Notes under the pieces: generated by a model
Databases searched by the model: none
What the model saw: only the letters and a program-made list of their open reading frames with translations
What the model was told of the DNA's origin: nothing
Position numbers and translations under genes: made by a program
Assembly: GCA_945874225.1 (NCBI GenBank)
Contig: CAMCFT010000015.1
Location: 25,988 to 89,987 of the forward strand
DNA: 64,000 bases
Direction of reading: 5' to 3'
From: Flavobacterium psychrophilum
GTDB taxonomy: Bacteria; Bacteroidota; Bacteroidia; Flavobacteriales; Flavobacteriaceae
Shown: one piece after another, positions 63,858 to 64,000 of the stretch
Position numbering within the stretch: the stretch's first letter is position 1
Layout of the letters: the number at the start of each line of letters is the position of its first letter

Positions 63858-64000
63858 TGAACCCAAAAGTTTAGACAAATTTATAATTAATTTTGATAAT
63901 AATGAGCTCGATATTGTATCGGGCTCATTTTGTTTAAGTTTGACTTTATTCTTACGTTATTGTAGTAGCTTATGTACTTTTTGATTTCATCCTTTAGTTC
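63858..64000. mobile_element. IS3-family (IS150-type) insertion sequence, one end only
   Basis: TGAACCCAAAAGTTTAGACA at about 63858 is a typical terminal inverted repeat of IS150-group elements. It is followed inward by the end of a transposase gene. The element runs off the window at 64000, so neither the other end nor target duplication can be seen. Confidence 0.75.
63887..64000 (-). CDS. IS3-family transposase OrfB, C-terminal end (partial)
   Basis: The last 37 codons and stop, reading ELKDEIKKYISYYNNVRIKS and on to MSPIQYRAHYYQN. This is the C-terminus of the rve/DDE integrase domain of IS3-type OrfB proteins, where YI-x-YYN-x-x-R and MSP-x-x-YR are conserved. The catalytic triad lies outside the window, so whether the copy is intact is unknown. 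Confidence 0.85.
   Translation of the reverse strand, partial: ELKDEIKKYISYYNNVRIKSNLNKMSPIQYRAHYYQN

Overview
The window reads as chromosomal DNA of a Flavobacterium-like member of the Bacteroidetes (Flavobacteriaceae). The grounds are low GC, coding sequences of flavobacterial type (EttA, CAL67264-type membrane protein, six-domain S1, fused Pta, DUF4270/DUF4907/DUF6268-type proteins), no obvious Shine-Dalgarno sequences, and repeated matches to the Bacteroidetes promoter TTG-N17..23-TAnnTTTG. No rRNA or tRNA gene and no CRISPR array was seen.

Layout. 1-12 kb: the tail of an ABC transporter, a tandem repeat array, proline dehydrogenase, AroB, a polyamine-type block (arginine decarboxylase, deoxyhypusine-synthase-like protein, acidic-tailed protein), EttA, HolA, a lone HsdR_N-type nuclease domain, a glycosyltransferase and an OmpA lipoprotein. 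12-23.5 kb: YciO, a GIY-YIG gene bracketed by repeats, UvrD/PcrA, a TSUP permease, an M1 peptidase/patatin pair, a REP-associated transposase (RAYT) and RecG. 23.5-33 kb: an RND efflux operon interrupted by a four-helix-bundle gene, then AraC/DUF779/aldehyde dehydrogenase. 33-45.5 kb: PheT, a repeat-rich stretch, rpsA with a structured leader, a nucleoside permease, PdxH, RNase Z and pyrR-pyrB. 45.5-57 kb: a BLUF photoreceptor gene broken by one in-frame stop, an ABC-F protein, a sugar permease, and a two-sided cluster of surface lipoproteins, outer-membrane proteins and a LytS/LytTR two-component system. 57-64 kb: FumC, AckA, Pta, CorA and the end of an IS3-type element cut by the window edge.

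Two things stand out. The first is the divergent 49.4-56.9 kb cluster. It runs DUF6268-like barrel, Kelch surface lipoprotein, DUF4907-like lipoprotein, histidine kinase and LytTR regulator on one side, and DUF4270-like lipoprotein, outer-membrane protein and an ABC-type ATPase with ruined catalytic motifs on the other. It looks like an envelope sensing or assembly system of unknown purpose. The second is the unusual load of dispersed palindromic repeats. At least three families keep their outer arms while the central hairpin is exchanged. Related palindromes lie in frame inside uvrD, recG and the RAYT gene, and small guest genes (GIY-YIG, four-helix bundle, RAYT) sit in or next to repeat patches.

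Several start codons were moved downstream of the longest frame because a promoter -7 box covers or follows the upstream ATG (pdxH, the second ABC-F gene, the DUF4270 gene, the small membrane protein at 57 kb). All family names come from reading the translations; no database search was run.
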